Made by a program: the position numbers and the translations under genes. Below are positions 8,417 through 16,977 of a stretch of DNA of 64,000 bases, piece by piece. Each line of letters opens with the position of its first letter. The stretch's first letter is position 1. The stretch comes from JAJYSO01 sp964579505 (GTDB lineage Bacteria > Bacteroidota > Bacteroidia > Flavobacteriales > Flavobacteriaceae): positions 124,001 to 188,000 of the forward strand of contig CAZOGC010000004.1 of the NCBI GenBank assembly GCA_964579505.1. Direction: 5' to 3'. The notes beneath the pieces are model-generated. The model was given only the letters and a program-made list of their open reading frames with translations. It did no database searches and was not told where the DNA came from.

Positions 8417-8932
8417 ATGAAGGAAGAAAAAGTTATCTTGGTGAATGAAAAGGACGAACCGATTGGGTTGATGGAGAAAATGGAAGCGCATCAAAAAGCG
8501 CTGTTACATCGTGCTTTTTCGGTTTTTGTGTTTAATGATAAAAATGAGGTTTTGTTGCAAAAAAGAGCGGCAAACAAATATCATTCCCCCGGATTGTGGA
8601 CCAACACATGCTGTAGTCATCCCAGAGAGGGTGAAACGGTTTTAGAAGCAGGAAAACGCCGTTTACAAGAAGAAATGGGGTTTCAAACATCGTTAAAAGA
8701 AACCACTTCGTTTATTTATAAGGCGCCGTTTGATAATGGGCTTACAGAACACGAATACGACCATGTTTTGGTGGGGCATTATAAAGGAGAACCTCAAATT
8801 AATCTTGCCGAGGTAGCAGACTGGAAATGGATTACGTTAACAGATCTTCAGTTAGATATTAAAGAACATCCGGAAAGTTATACGGCTTGGTTTAAAATTA
8901 TTTTTGATAAATATTATCATCATATTTCATAG
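8417..8932 (+). CDS. idi: Isopentenyl-diphosphate delta-isomerase, type I
   Basis: Interconverts isopentenyl and dimethylallyl diphosphate for isoprenoid synthesis. A 171-residue Nudix-fold protein with the catalytic cysteine in NTCCSHPREGE (C66) and metal-binding His and Glu residues around it, plus EHEYDHVLVG later. I chose the ATG at 8417; an in-frame TTG at 8408 lies inside the -7 promoter box. uppS, which uses the downstream product, is elsewhere in the window at 22.7 kb. Confidence 0.93.
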   Translation: MKEEKVILVNEKDEPIGLMEKMEAHQKALLHRAFSVFVFNDKNEVLLQKRAANKYHSPGLWTNTCCSHPREGETVLEAGKRRLQEEMGFQTSLKETTSFIYKAPFDNGLTEHEYDHVLVGHYKGEPQINLAEVADWKWITLTDLQLDIKEHPESYTAWFKIIFDKYYHHIS

Positions 8933-8935
8933 ACT

Positions 8936-9409
8936 TTGGGAGAAAAAACAATTAAAATAGGCGATAAAATTCCTTCTTTTTCAGCAAAAGACCAGTATGG
9001 AAATCCTTTTAAATTAGACACGCTAGTAGGAGAAAAGGGAATAGTTCTTTATTTTTATCCAAAAGACTTTACGCCGGGGTGCACTAAAGAGGCTTGTCAA
9101 TTTGCGCGCGATTATGCTATGTTTAAAGCCTTGGGTGTAGAAGTAATAGGAGTTAGTTCAGACAGGGTGTGTGCTCATCACCGGTTTACAAAAAAATATG
9201 ATTTGCCATTTGTACTGTTGTCAGACCCTAAACAAAAAATTCGTCATTTGCTGGGCATTAAAAAACACGGATTGGGGTTTATTCCGGGAAGAGAAACATT
9301 ATTGATAGATAAAAATGGAATTTTGCAGTGGCGCTATCGCCAATTAAAAGCTTCTGAACACGCTGCCAAAACCTTAAAAAAAGCAAAAGTATTATTTTAT
9401 GAAGACTGA
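8936..9409 (+). CDS. bcp: Thioredoxin-dependent thiol peroxidase (Bcp-type peroxiredoxin)
   Basis: Reduces peroxides in the cytoplasm. The motif DFTPGCTKEACQF carries the peroxidatic cysteine (C49) and the resolving cysteine (C54) at the C-x4-C spacing of atypical 2-Cys Bcp enzymes. The length of 157 is normal. The start is TTG at 8936, 3 bases after idi. The end overlaps manA by 11 bases, so the three genes are likely cotranscribed. Confidence 0.93.
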   Translation: MGEKTIKIGDKIPSFSAKDQYGNPFKLDTLVGEKGIVLYFYPKDFTPGCTKEACQFARDYAMFKALGVEVIGVSSDRVCAHHRFTKKYDLPFVLLSDPKQKIRHLLGIKKHGLGFIPGRETLLIDKNGILQWRYRQLKASEHAAKTLKKAKVLFYED

Positions 9410-10370
9410 GTTATATCCACTCAAATTTCGACCCATTTTAAAAGAAAAAATTTGGGGTGGTCAGAAACTGCAAACTGTTTTGCAGAAAGAAACTACAACA
9501 GAGCAAGTAGGAGAAAGCTGGGAGATTAGTGCTGTAAAAGGAAGTGTATCTGTCGTTAAAAATGGAGCGCTGGCCGGGCAATCGTTAACGCAGTTGTTGG
9601 CGGTATATAAAGATAAGTTGGTGGGAAAAAAAGTATATGCTCAATACGGTGAAAAATTTCCGCTATTGTTTAAATTTATAGATGCAAAAGACAATTTATC
9701 ATTACAAGTACACCCTGATGATGTGTTAGCTCAAAAGCGTCATCAATCTTTTGGCAAGACAGAGATGTGGTATGTAATGCAAGCTGATGAAGGAGCCGGA
9801 TTGTATGTAGGATTTAAGCCGGGTACTACAAAACAAGATTATAAAGATGCTTTAGCAGCAGAAACGTTACAAGACTTAATGAATTTTGAGCCGGTGACTT
9901 CAGGCTCCGTATTTTTTATAAAACCGGGCTTAGTGCACGCCATCGGTAAGGGGGTACTCTTGGCAGAAATTCAACAGAGTTCTGATATTACGTATCGTGT
10001 GTTTGATTGGAACCGGCGTGATAAAGAAGGAAAACAGCGAGAATTACATACGAATTTGGCAGTAGATGCTATTGATTTTCAATTTGAAGACTATAAGGTA
10101 AACTACAATCAACAGGCAGAAGGAACCACAGATTTGGTGATAAATAAATATTTTAAAACCAGAAAATATTCATTGAGCAAGACCGAAGTAATAAACTATG
10201 AAGCGGAAGACTCTTTTGTGGTCTTGATGAACGTTAAAGGAGAGGTTGAGGTAAAAACAACTTCGGGTAGTGTAGTCTTAAAAAAGGGAGAAACCTTGTT
10301 GTTGCCAGCTTGTACAGAAAAAGTTGAATTACACACAGAAGGGGCAGATATTTTAGTGGTAACCGTTTAA
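9399..10370 (+). CDS. manA: Mannose-6-phosphate isomerase, class I
   Basis: Interconverts fructose-6-phosphate and mannose-6-phosphate, feeding GDP-sugar synthesis. The 323-residue cupin protein has the zinc site in LSLQVHPDD and GKTEMWYV, and the second part HAIGKGVLLAEIQQSSDITYR with the active-site YRVFDWNR. The length matches the short (Bacillus-type) enzyme rather than the roughly 390-residue enterobacterial one. Its start lies inside the end of bcp. Confidence 0.93.
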   Translation: MKTELYPLKFRPILKEKIWGGQKLQTVLQKETTTEQVGESWEISAVKGSVSVVKNGALAGQSLTQLLAVYKDKLVGKKVYAQYGEKFPLLFKFIDAKDNLSLQVHPDDVLAQKRHQSFGKTEMWYVMQADEGAGLYVGFKPGTTKQDYKDALAAETLQDLMNFEPVTSGSVFFIKPGLVHAIGKGVLLAEIQQSSDITYRVFDWNRRDKEGKQRELHTNLAVDAIDFQFEDYKVNYNQQAEGTTDLVINKYFKTRKYSLSKTEVINYEAEDSFVVLMNVKGEVEVKTTSGSVVLKKGETLLLPACTEKVELHTEGADILVVTV

Positions 10371-10420
10371 GTAACGGGTTAAACGGGTTGAATTTTCATA
10401 AACCGGAAACATGTTCAAAA

Positions 10421-10477
10421 CTTAATATTTTGGTAACATGTTTTTTCTAGCAAATAAAATGAGCGTGTGCAACTTTG
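10421..10477 (+). promoter_or_regulatory. Operator and -7 box of the first PiT gene
   Basis: A 16-base motif at 10421-10436 is identical to one in front of the second PiT gene. It holds a direct repeat TTAATA-N5-GTAACA with an 11-base period, like boxes of PhoP/PhoB-type regulators. Exactly 33 bases later lies CAACTTTG (10470-10477), one mismatch from TAnnTTTG. No -33 TTG is present, which fits activator dependence. Confidence 0.5.
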
Positions 10478-10494
10478 CATGTTAATTATTTTTT

Positions 10495-12759
10495 ATGGAG
10501 ACTATTTACATCGCTATACTTATTATTCTTGTGGGCTTATCGGTTGTAGGGCTAGTAGCCGGAGTAAGCAATGACGCGGTAAATTTTTTGGCATCGGCTA
10601 TAGGCTCTAAGGTTGCTTCTATGCGCACCGTCTTTGTGGTGGCTAGTATTGGGGTAATTATTGGCGCTACGTTTTCTACCGGGATGATGGTTATTCCGAG
10701 AAGTGGTATTTTTCATCCGGGCATGTTTCATTTTAATGATGTCATGTTTATTTTTACGGCGGTGGTATTGGCCAATGTCTTGTTGCTCGACTTTTTTAAC
10801 TCCCTAGGATTACCTACTTCAACCTCTGTCTCTATTGTATTTGAATTGTTGGGCGCGGCAGCCTGTATTGCTTTTATTAAAATATACCACAACGGTAATA
10901 CACAGGCACTATTAGATTTTTTAAATACGTCAAAAGTAACCGAAATTATTATCGCTATTTTATTATCAGTGGCTTTGGCATTTACTTTAGGTGCTGTTGT
11001 ACAGTACATTTCGCGGCTTATCTTTACATTTCAATTTGAAAAAAAAATAAAATATATAGGTGCTATTTTTGGCGGTGTTTCGCTTACGGCACTTACCTAT
11101 TTTATATTAATAAAAGGATTGAGTAGTGTGTCTTTTGTACCACACGCAACAATAGCATATATACGAAATAATGTTTTTGTAGTGATATTGCTTTCTTTGG
11201 TGTTTTGGACAATAGTTTCACAGTTGTTAATGACTGCCTTTAAAAGCAATATTTTAAAAATTATCATCCTTGTAGGAACATTTGCTTTGGCCTTAGCTTT
11301 TGCCGGTAACGATTTAGTTAATTTTATAGGCGTTCCTCTAGCAGCGGTAGATGCATTTAATATTTGGCACCACGCCTTTGCAGCTACCGGCGTTAATCCG
11401 TCAGATTTTGCAATGAGTGGATTAGCTGAAGCACCCCCGGCTACTTCTACGTTATATTTGTTAATTGCCGGCGTAATTATGGTGCTAACGCTTTGGTTTT
11501 CTAAAAAAGCGCGAACTGTGGTAGAAACCGGGGTGAATTTAGCCCGACAAAGTGATGGAGATGAAAAATTTCAACCCAATCATTTATCAAGGGTCATTGT
11601 ACGTTATTCTATTGTGGTTATTAATGCGGCAAGCATACTCCTGCCACGTAGTATGCGCGAAAAGATTGAAGCTAGGTTTCAAAAACCGGATGCTATTTTA
11701 AGTGATAAACGTATTGATGCTCCGGCTTTTGATACAGTTCGCGCTTCAGTGAATTTGGTAGTGGCTGCTATTCTTATTTCTATTGGTACTAATATGCAAC
11801 TTCCACTATCTACCACGTATGTTACCTTTATGGTAACAATGGGGACTTCGTTGTCTGATCGCGCGTGGGATAGGGAAAGTGCGGTGTACCGTGTTTCTGG
11901 CGTGTTGAAAGTTGTAGGCGGCTGGTTTGCCACCGCATTGATAGCATTTGTAGGAGCGGCCATTTTTGCGGCACTACTCTGGTTTGGGGGGCTTACTGCG
12001 GTAGTTATCCTCTCTGCTATAGCAATTGTTATTGTGATACGAAGTGCGGTTGTTCATTCTAAAAAGATGAAAGCCGAAAAACAAAAAAGACGTTTTAATC
12101 GACAAGATATTAAAACGATTAATGGTATTACCCTTGAGGTGTCTGACAATATTTCTAGCGTGATTAACGGAATCAATAAACGGTATGACAAGGTGATTAA
12201 CCACCTGGGATATCAAGATTTGGCTAAGCTCAAAAAAGACACCAAGAAGCTTAAAAAAATTGAAGAAGAAGTAGAAGAATTGAAAGATAATGTGTACTAC
12301 CTAATACAAACCATGGAAGAAGATTCTGTAGAAGCCAGTAGCTTTTACATTATGTTTTTAGACTATTTAGAGAGTATGGTAGAATCGCTTGGTGAGATTA
12401 CGCGTTCTAGTTATGAGCATGTTAATAACAATCATAAAAATTTAAAGTTTAATCAAATTCGCGACCTTAAGAAAATGGGACGAGAAATGACGCTTCTTTT
12501 TGATGCTGTAATTGATACGTTTGATAACCGCGCTTTTGGTAATATAGACAGAATTGTAAGCAACCGCTCTTTCTTGTTAAATGATGTTTCGGAGTTAATT
12601 CAAAAACAAATCCGTAGAATTCGTACTACTGAAAGTAGTCGAAAAAACACAAAACTCTATTTCGGACTTCTTTTAGAAACCAAAGATTTAATCACTTCTA
12701 CGATAAATTTACTGCACTTATTTCAAGATTTTTATGCCGAAGCACGTCGCGAGTTATAA
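10495..12759 (+). CDS. PiT-family inorganic phosphate transporter with PhoU-like tail (copy 1)
   Basis: Inner-membrane phosphate permease of the PiT family. The two inverted signature repeats are visible as VSNDAVNFL (about residue 24) and GNDLVNFIGVP (about 278), with many transmembrane segments to about residue 520. The last 220 residues are soluble, helical and charged (KKLKKIEEEVEELKDN), resembling a PhoU-type domain fused to the transporter, which explains the 754-residue length. A close paralogue follows in tandem. The shared upstream motif suggests phosphate-responsive control. Ion coupling (proton or sodium) cannot be told. Confidence 0.9.
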   Translation: METIYIAILIILVGLSVVGLVAGVSNDAVNFLASAIGSKVASMRTVFVVASIGVIIGATFSTGMMVIPRSGIFHPGMFHFNDVMFIFTAVVLANVLLLDFFNSLGLPTSTSVSIVFELLGAAACIAFIKIYHNGNTQALLDFLNTSKVTEIIIAILLSVALAFTLGAVVQYISRLIFTFQFEKKIKYIGAIFGGVSLTALTYFILIKGLSSVSFVPHATIAYIRNNVFVVILLSLVFWTIVSQLLMTAFKSNILKIIILVGTFALALAFAGNDLVNFIGVPLAAVDAFNIWHHAFAATGVNPSDFAMSGLAEAPPATSTLYLLIAGVIMVLTLWFSKKARTVVETGVNLARQSDGDEKFQPNHLSRVIVRYSIVVINAASILLPRSMREKIEARFQKPDAILSDKRIDAPAFDTVRASVNLVVAAILISIGTNMQLPLSTTYVTFMVTMGTSLSDRAWDRESAVYRVSGVLKVVGGWFATALIAFVGAAIFAALLWFGGLTAVVILSAIAIVIVIRSAVVHSKKMKAEKQKRRFNRQDIKTINGITLEVSDNISSVINGINKRYDKVINHLGYQDLAKLKKDTKKLKKIEEEVEELKDNVYYLIQTMEEDSVEASSFYIMFLDYLESMVESLGEITRSSYEHVNNNHKNLKFNQIRDLKKMGREMTLLFDAVIDTFDNRAFGNIDRIVSNRSFLLNDVSELIQKQIRRIRTTESSRKNTKLYFGLLLETKDLITSTINLLHLFQDFYAEARREL

Positions 12760-12787
12760 GTGTTGCTAATAACCTATTTTTTACATT

Positions 12788-12844
12788 CTTAATATTTTGG
12801 TAATACAAATTTTGTGATTATCTGCAAGCAAGGTTGCATTTTTG
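12788..12844 (+). promoter_or_regulatory. Operator and -7 box of the second PiT gene
   Basis: The same 16-base motif as before the first PiT gene (12788-12803), here reading TTAATA-N5-GTAATA as an 11-base direct repeat, again followed after 33 bases by a near -7 box, CATTTTTG (12837-12844). The spacer sequence between them has diverged while its length has not. Confidence 0.5.
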
Positions 12845-12863
12845 CCCCCAAATCATAAAGAGT

Positions 12864-15113
12864 ATGGAGACGATATACCTTATTATGCTGGCCATTATTG
12901 TTTGTTTATCTATTGCTGATTTAGTAGTAGGAGTGAGTAATGATGCCGTAAATTTTTTAAACTCTGCGGTAGGGTCTAAAGCTTTTTCATTACGTTCAAT
13001 TTTAATAGTTGCCAGTATTGGTATCTTTGTGGGAGCCGGTTTTTCGAGTGGAATGATGGAAGTGGCTCGAAAAGGAATTTTTAACCCGGGAGAATTCTAT
13101 TTTGATGAAATTATGATTGTCTTTACGGCAGTTATGCTGGCAGATGTGCTGTTACTCGATTTCTTCAATACACTAGGATTACCTACTTCTACTACAGTTT
13201 CTATTGTCTTTGATTTATTAGGAGCCAGCGTGGCTGTAGCCTTTTTAAAACTTAATCAAACAGATGGTAATATTGCCAACATTATAAACTACATAAATTC
13301 AGATAAAGTAGGGGTTATTATTGTAGCCATATTTTTATCGGTAGCTCTGGCATTTGCGGTAGGTTCTATTGTTCAATATATATCACGACTGATTTTTTCT
13401 TTTCAATATGAAAAAAAATTAAAGCACTTTGGTGCTGTTTTTGGCGGGATGGCTTTTACGGCTATTACGTTTTTTATTTTCTTAAAAGGTATGCACGACA
13501 TGCCGTTTATTTCAGCTTCAGCAAAAGACTTTATAACGCATAATACGCTTCTAATTGTGGGAGGTAGTTTTGCTTTTTGGACATTGCTTTCTTTTCTTAT
13601 GTGCACAGTTTTCAAAATAAATATACTGAAAGCCGTTATTGCGGTGGGTACTTTTGCCTTAGCCCTTGCTTTTGCCGGAAATGATTTGGTAAATTTTATA
13701 GGTGTACCCATAGCTGCTTTACAGTCATTTAATTTATGGGCAGATAGTGGAGTGGGAGTTTCTCAATTTGTAATGACTGGTTTGGCAGGAGAGGTAGCCA
13801 CCCCAACATACTTGCTCTTAATTGCCGGTGTAATTATGGTACTGGCTTTGTGGTTTTCTAAAAAGGCACGGCATGTAATGGCTACAGAACTTAACTTATC
13901 ACGCCAAAGTGAAGGAAAAGAAAAATTTAGACCCAATTTTTTGTCACGCGTTGTGGTGCGTTATTCTATTAGAACTAGCAAGGCTTTAGGAGCTATTACT
14001 CCTAAAGGAGTGGGGGAGATGATAGATGCAAAATTTCAGAAACCACAATTTTCTGACACTCAAAAGAATGAGGTTCCTATGTTTGACTTGGTGCGAGCTT
14101 CTGTAAATTTAGTAGTGGCTAGTATTTTAATTGCTATTGGTACAAGCTATAAATTGCCACTGTCTACTACCTACGTAACTTTTATGGTGGCTATGGGTAC
14201 CTCTTTAGCCGATAGAGCTTGGGATAGAGAGAGCGCTGTTTATAGGGTGGCCGGTGTGTTTAATGTAATTGGTGGATGGTTTGTAACAGCCATAGGAGCC
14301 TTTTTAACGGCTGCTATTTTTGCGGTACTTATTTGGTTTGGAGGAATTACTGCAGTAATTATTTTAGCCGGTTTGGCCTTCTTTTTAATGATACGCAGCG
14401 CGGTGGTACATGCTAGAAAAACTAAAAAACAAGAACAAGCCAAACGCCTTAATAAACAAGATATTAGTACCATAAATGAAATTACGCTTGAATCGTCGGC
14501 TACTATTTCAAATGTTATCCGTAAGTCAGGTAAGCGGTATGATAAGGTAATCAATCATTTGGGATATCAAGATTTAGTGAAGCTTAAAAAGGACACTAAA
14601 AAGCTGAAGAAGATTGAAAGCGAAGTAGAAGAACTAAAAGACAATGTATTTGACTACATCAAAAACCTTCCGGATGACTCAGTAGAAGCAAGTAAGTTTT
14701 ACATCTTGTGTTTAGACTATCTAGAAAATATGGTAGAACCGCTTCGTGAAATTACACAGGCCAGTTATGAACACGTCAATAATAATCACAAGAACCTTAC
14801 CTTTACTCAGATTAGGGAGTTGAAGAAGATGAGTTTTGAAATTACTTATTTGTTTAAAGAAATTGTGGTCGTTTTTGAAACGCAATCTTTTGAAAAGATT
14901 GAAGGGATTATTGAAAACAAAATATCGCTGTCTGATGATGTTTCACTCTTAATTCAGAAACAAATTAGGCGTGTGCGTACTACAGAAAGCAGTCGCAAAA
15001 ACACCAAATTGTATTTTGCTACCTTATTGAAGACACGAGAATTACTAGCAGCTACGTTAAACCTGCTTCATTTGTTTAATGATTTTTATGATGAAGCAAG
15101 AAAGCAATTATAG
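12864..15113 (+). CDS. PiT-family inorganic phosphate transporter with PhoU-like tail (copy 2)
   Basis: Paralogue of the preceding gene with the same architecture: VSNDAVNFL near residue 24, GNDLVNFIGVP near 275, multiple membrane segments, then a roughly 220-residue charged helical tail (KKIESEVEELKDN; SYEHVNNNHKNL is identical in both). The ATG at 12864 is chosen, because it aligns with the start METIY of copy 1; the longer frame from 12834 would run through the -7 box. Extended similarity along the whole length points to a tandem duplication. The two copies may differ in affinity, but the sequence does not say. Confidence 0.9.
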   Translation: METIYLIMLAIIVCLSIADLVVGVSNDAVNFLNSAVGSKAFSLRSILIVASIGIFVGAGFSSGMMEVARKGIFNPGEFYFDEIMIVFTAVMLADVLLLDFFNTLGLPTSTTVSIVFDLLGASVAVAFLKLNQTDGNIANIINYINSDKVGVIIVAIFLSVALAFAVGSIVQYISRLIFSFQYEKKLKHFGAVFGGMAFTAITFFIFLKGMHDMPFISASAKDFITHNTLLIVGGSFAFWTLLSFLMCTVFKINILKAVIAVGTFALALAFAGNDLVNFIGVPIAALQSFNLWADSGVGVSQFVMTGLAGEVATPTYLLLIAGVIMVLALWFSKKARHVMATELNLSRQSEGKEKFRPNFLSRVVVRYSIRTSKALGAITPKGVGEMIDAKFQKPQFSDTQKNEVPMFDLVRASVNLVVASILIAIGTSYKLPLSTTYVTFMVAMGTSLADRAWDRESAVYRVAGVFNVIGGWFVTAIGAFLTAAIFAVLIWFGGITAVIILAGLAFFLMIRSAVVHARKTKKQEQAKRLNKQDISTINEITLESSATISNVIRKSGKRYDKVINHLGYQDLVKLKKDTKKLKKIESEVEELKDNVFDYIKNLPDDSVEASKFYILCLDYLENMVEPLREITQASYEHVNNNHKNLTFTQIRELKKMSFEITYLFKEIVVVFETQSFEKIEGIIENKISLSDDVSLLIQKQIRRVRTTESSRKNTKLYFATLLKTRELLAATLNLLHLFNDFYDEARKQL

Positions 15114-15217
15114 GTTTGTAAATAATAGCGTCTAAAACGATTTTAGTGGCTAACTAATGTTAGATTATAGGTAACCTTTAATTTGAGAAGTCATTTTTAC
15201 CATTCTATAAAAGGATA

Positions 15218-15838
15218 TCATTCATCAATAATTACTGGTTTTCTTTGCATTAAGTACAGGCGGATAAAATCGCGTAGCGCTGGCATAACCATGTTCCATT
15301 CAACCTCTTTTCCTTTGGTTAAGAGCAGATAATTGTCTTCAATAATGATTCGTTTTACGTAAGAAAAATGTTGAAACAGGGCTCGTGTTAAGGCATATTG
15401 TTCACCCACCGTTTCATTATATAAATGTTGAATACGGTTAATGACTAATTTTTTGCCACATACAAATTTTAATTCACCCGGACCGGAAGGAGCCATTTCG
15501 GCATAGACGCTAACAGGTATTTTTTTCTGTGAAGGAACGTAGTTGGGAGCAAGAATAGGATGGCCTGCGTTGAGGTAGTTGGTTATCTTTTTAGAAACGG
15601 CTTCAGCATAATCATCCCACAAAAAATTGTCTTTTATTTTTATGGCTACATAGTTGTCTGCTAAAAAAAGTTGCGCAACAAAAGGCAACTTGAAGAGTTT
15701 TTGGGCTAGCGGAGATAGTAGAGCCTCATCAGCATTAGTAAATTTAAACCGATCGTTCTGCACTAAAAAGTGATTTGCTTCAAATTTTAGGATGTTTTGA
15801 TGAGCGGTTGATGTACTTTTTATACTGTAAGAGCGCAT
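15218..15838 (-). CDS. Nfu/NifU N-terminal domain protein lacking the CxxC domain
   Basis: A 206-residue protein made of two repeats of the Nfu N-terminal domain (about residues 15-95 with SPLAQKLFKLPFVAQLFL, and 112-200 with LKFVCGKKLV and HFSYVKRIIIEDNYLLL). Flavobacterial homologues I remember are about 300 residues, with a C-terminal NifU domain carrying CxxC for cluster transfer; here the frame stops before it, and the following bases to the PiT gene contain no such domain. A separate NifU-only gene exists at 58.5 kb. It may be a scaffold adaptor or a decayed carrier. The ASTPNP-like start of each repeat is also altered. Confidence 0.75.
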   Translation of the reverse strand: MRSYSIKSTSTAHQNILKFEANHFLVQNDRFKFTNADEALLSPLAQKLFKLPFVAQLFLADNYVAIKIKDNFLWDDYAEAVSKKITNYLNAGHPILAPNYVPSQKKIPVSVYAEMAPSGPGELKFVCGKKLVINRIQHLYNETVGEQYALTRALFQHFSYVKRIIIEDNYLLLTKGKEVEWNMVMPALRDFIRLYLMQRKPVIIDE

Positions 15839-15966
15839 AAAAATGAATTTTGAACAAAAGTATAAAGATATGATGCAAGTTGAAAAAATACTCGATTAAA
15901 AATATCTTTATATGATATAATCGAAAATTCAATATCTTTACTCTTCTGTTTTAAATACGCTGTATA

Positions 15967-16977
15967 TTGTCTGTTAAAATTAAAAGACCACTACTGCTCA
16001 TCTTTATCTTGGGTTGGGCTCTGTCATTACAGGCTCAACAGAGAGGAGTTCCGGTTTATACAGATTATTTAACAGATAATTTATACTTACTTTTTCCTTC
16101 TATGGCCGGAGCAGCACAACATAGTAAGGTACGGCTTACAGGGCGTAAACAGTGGAGTGGTGTAAAAGACGCCCCGAGCTTGCAAACCCTTACAATTAAC
16201 GGTAGATTAAAAGGAAGCCAAGTAGGTTTAGGAGCTATTTTATTTAATGATCGTAATGGGTATTTTTCACATCAAGGTGCCTATGCCACTTTTGCCTACC
16301 ACCTTCTGTTTTCTAGAGATGAGATTGTATTAAATCAGCTTTCTTTTGGGCTGAGTGTAGGTGTTTTACAAGAAAAAGTAGACGAGTCAGAATTTTCTGG
16401 CTATGATCCGGTGTTGGTGGGTGGAAAAAACAAGCAAACCTATTTTAATGTAGATTTTGGCCTGTCGTATTATTATGTCAATTTCTTTGCACACTTAGCC
16501 GTTAAAAACATCATTCCTGAAAAAAGTGATCTTTTTTCTTCAGATTTACAATTGGATAACCAGCGACAATATTTATTTTTAACGGGATTTACGTTAGCCT
16601 CTAGAACAGAAAAGTGGCTTTTTGTTCCTTCAGTTTTGCTTCAATATAGAGAAGCCACGAATGAGGCTTTAGGAGATTTAAACGGAAAAGTGTACCGCAA
16701 TTTTGATTGGGGGCAATTGTGGGGTGGGGTTTCATATAGACGAAGTTTACATGGAGCTAAGCGCACGTTAAAAAATGGGGTGGTTCTTAGCTACCCGGCA
16801 CAATTTATAACGCCATTCTTAGGGGTACGCTATAAGCATTTTGTGGTAGCTTATACGTATACTATTCAGGGCAACACAGTGTCTATGGGAAAAGGGGGAT
16901 ATCATCAAATTACACTAGGCTATAATTTTGGAAAGGCACGCACTCGCTATCATTTATCGCCCACGATTAACCACTAA
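15967..16977 (+). CDS. PorP/SprF family outer-membrane protein (type IX secretion)
   Basis: Beta-barrel of the PorP/SprF family, which anchors or partners type IX-secreted surface proteins. A signal peptide ends near ALSLQAQ, followed by the family start PVYTDYLTDNLYLLFPSMAGA and alternating barrel strands to an aromatic end. The length of 336 is typical. The start is TTG at 15967. No adjacent large SprB-like adhesin is present, so this is probably a stand-alone paralogue. It converges with and overlaps murI by 4 bases. Confidence 0.85.
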   Translation: MSVKIKRPLLLIFILGWALSLQAQQRGVPVYTDYLTDNLYLLFPSMAGAAQHSKVRLTGRKQWSGVKDAPSLQTLTINGRLKGSQVGLGAILFNDRNGYFSHQGAYATFAYHLLFSRDEIVLNQLSFGLSVGVLQEKVDESEFSGYDPVLVGGKNKQTYFNVDFGLSYYYVNFFAHLAVKNIIPEKSDLFSSDLQLDNQRQYLFLTGFTLASRTEKWLFVPSVLLQYREATNEALGDLNGKVYRNFDWGQLWGGVSYRRSLHGAKRTLKNGVVLSYPAQFITPFLGVRYKHFVVAYTYTIQGNTVSMGKGGYHQITLGYNFGKARTRYHLSPTINH

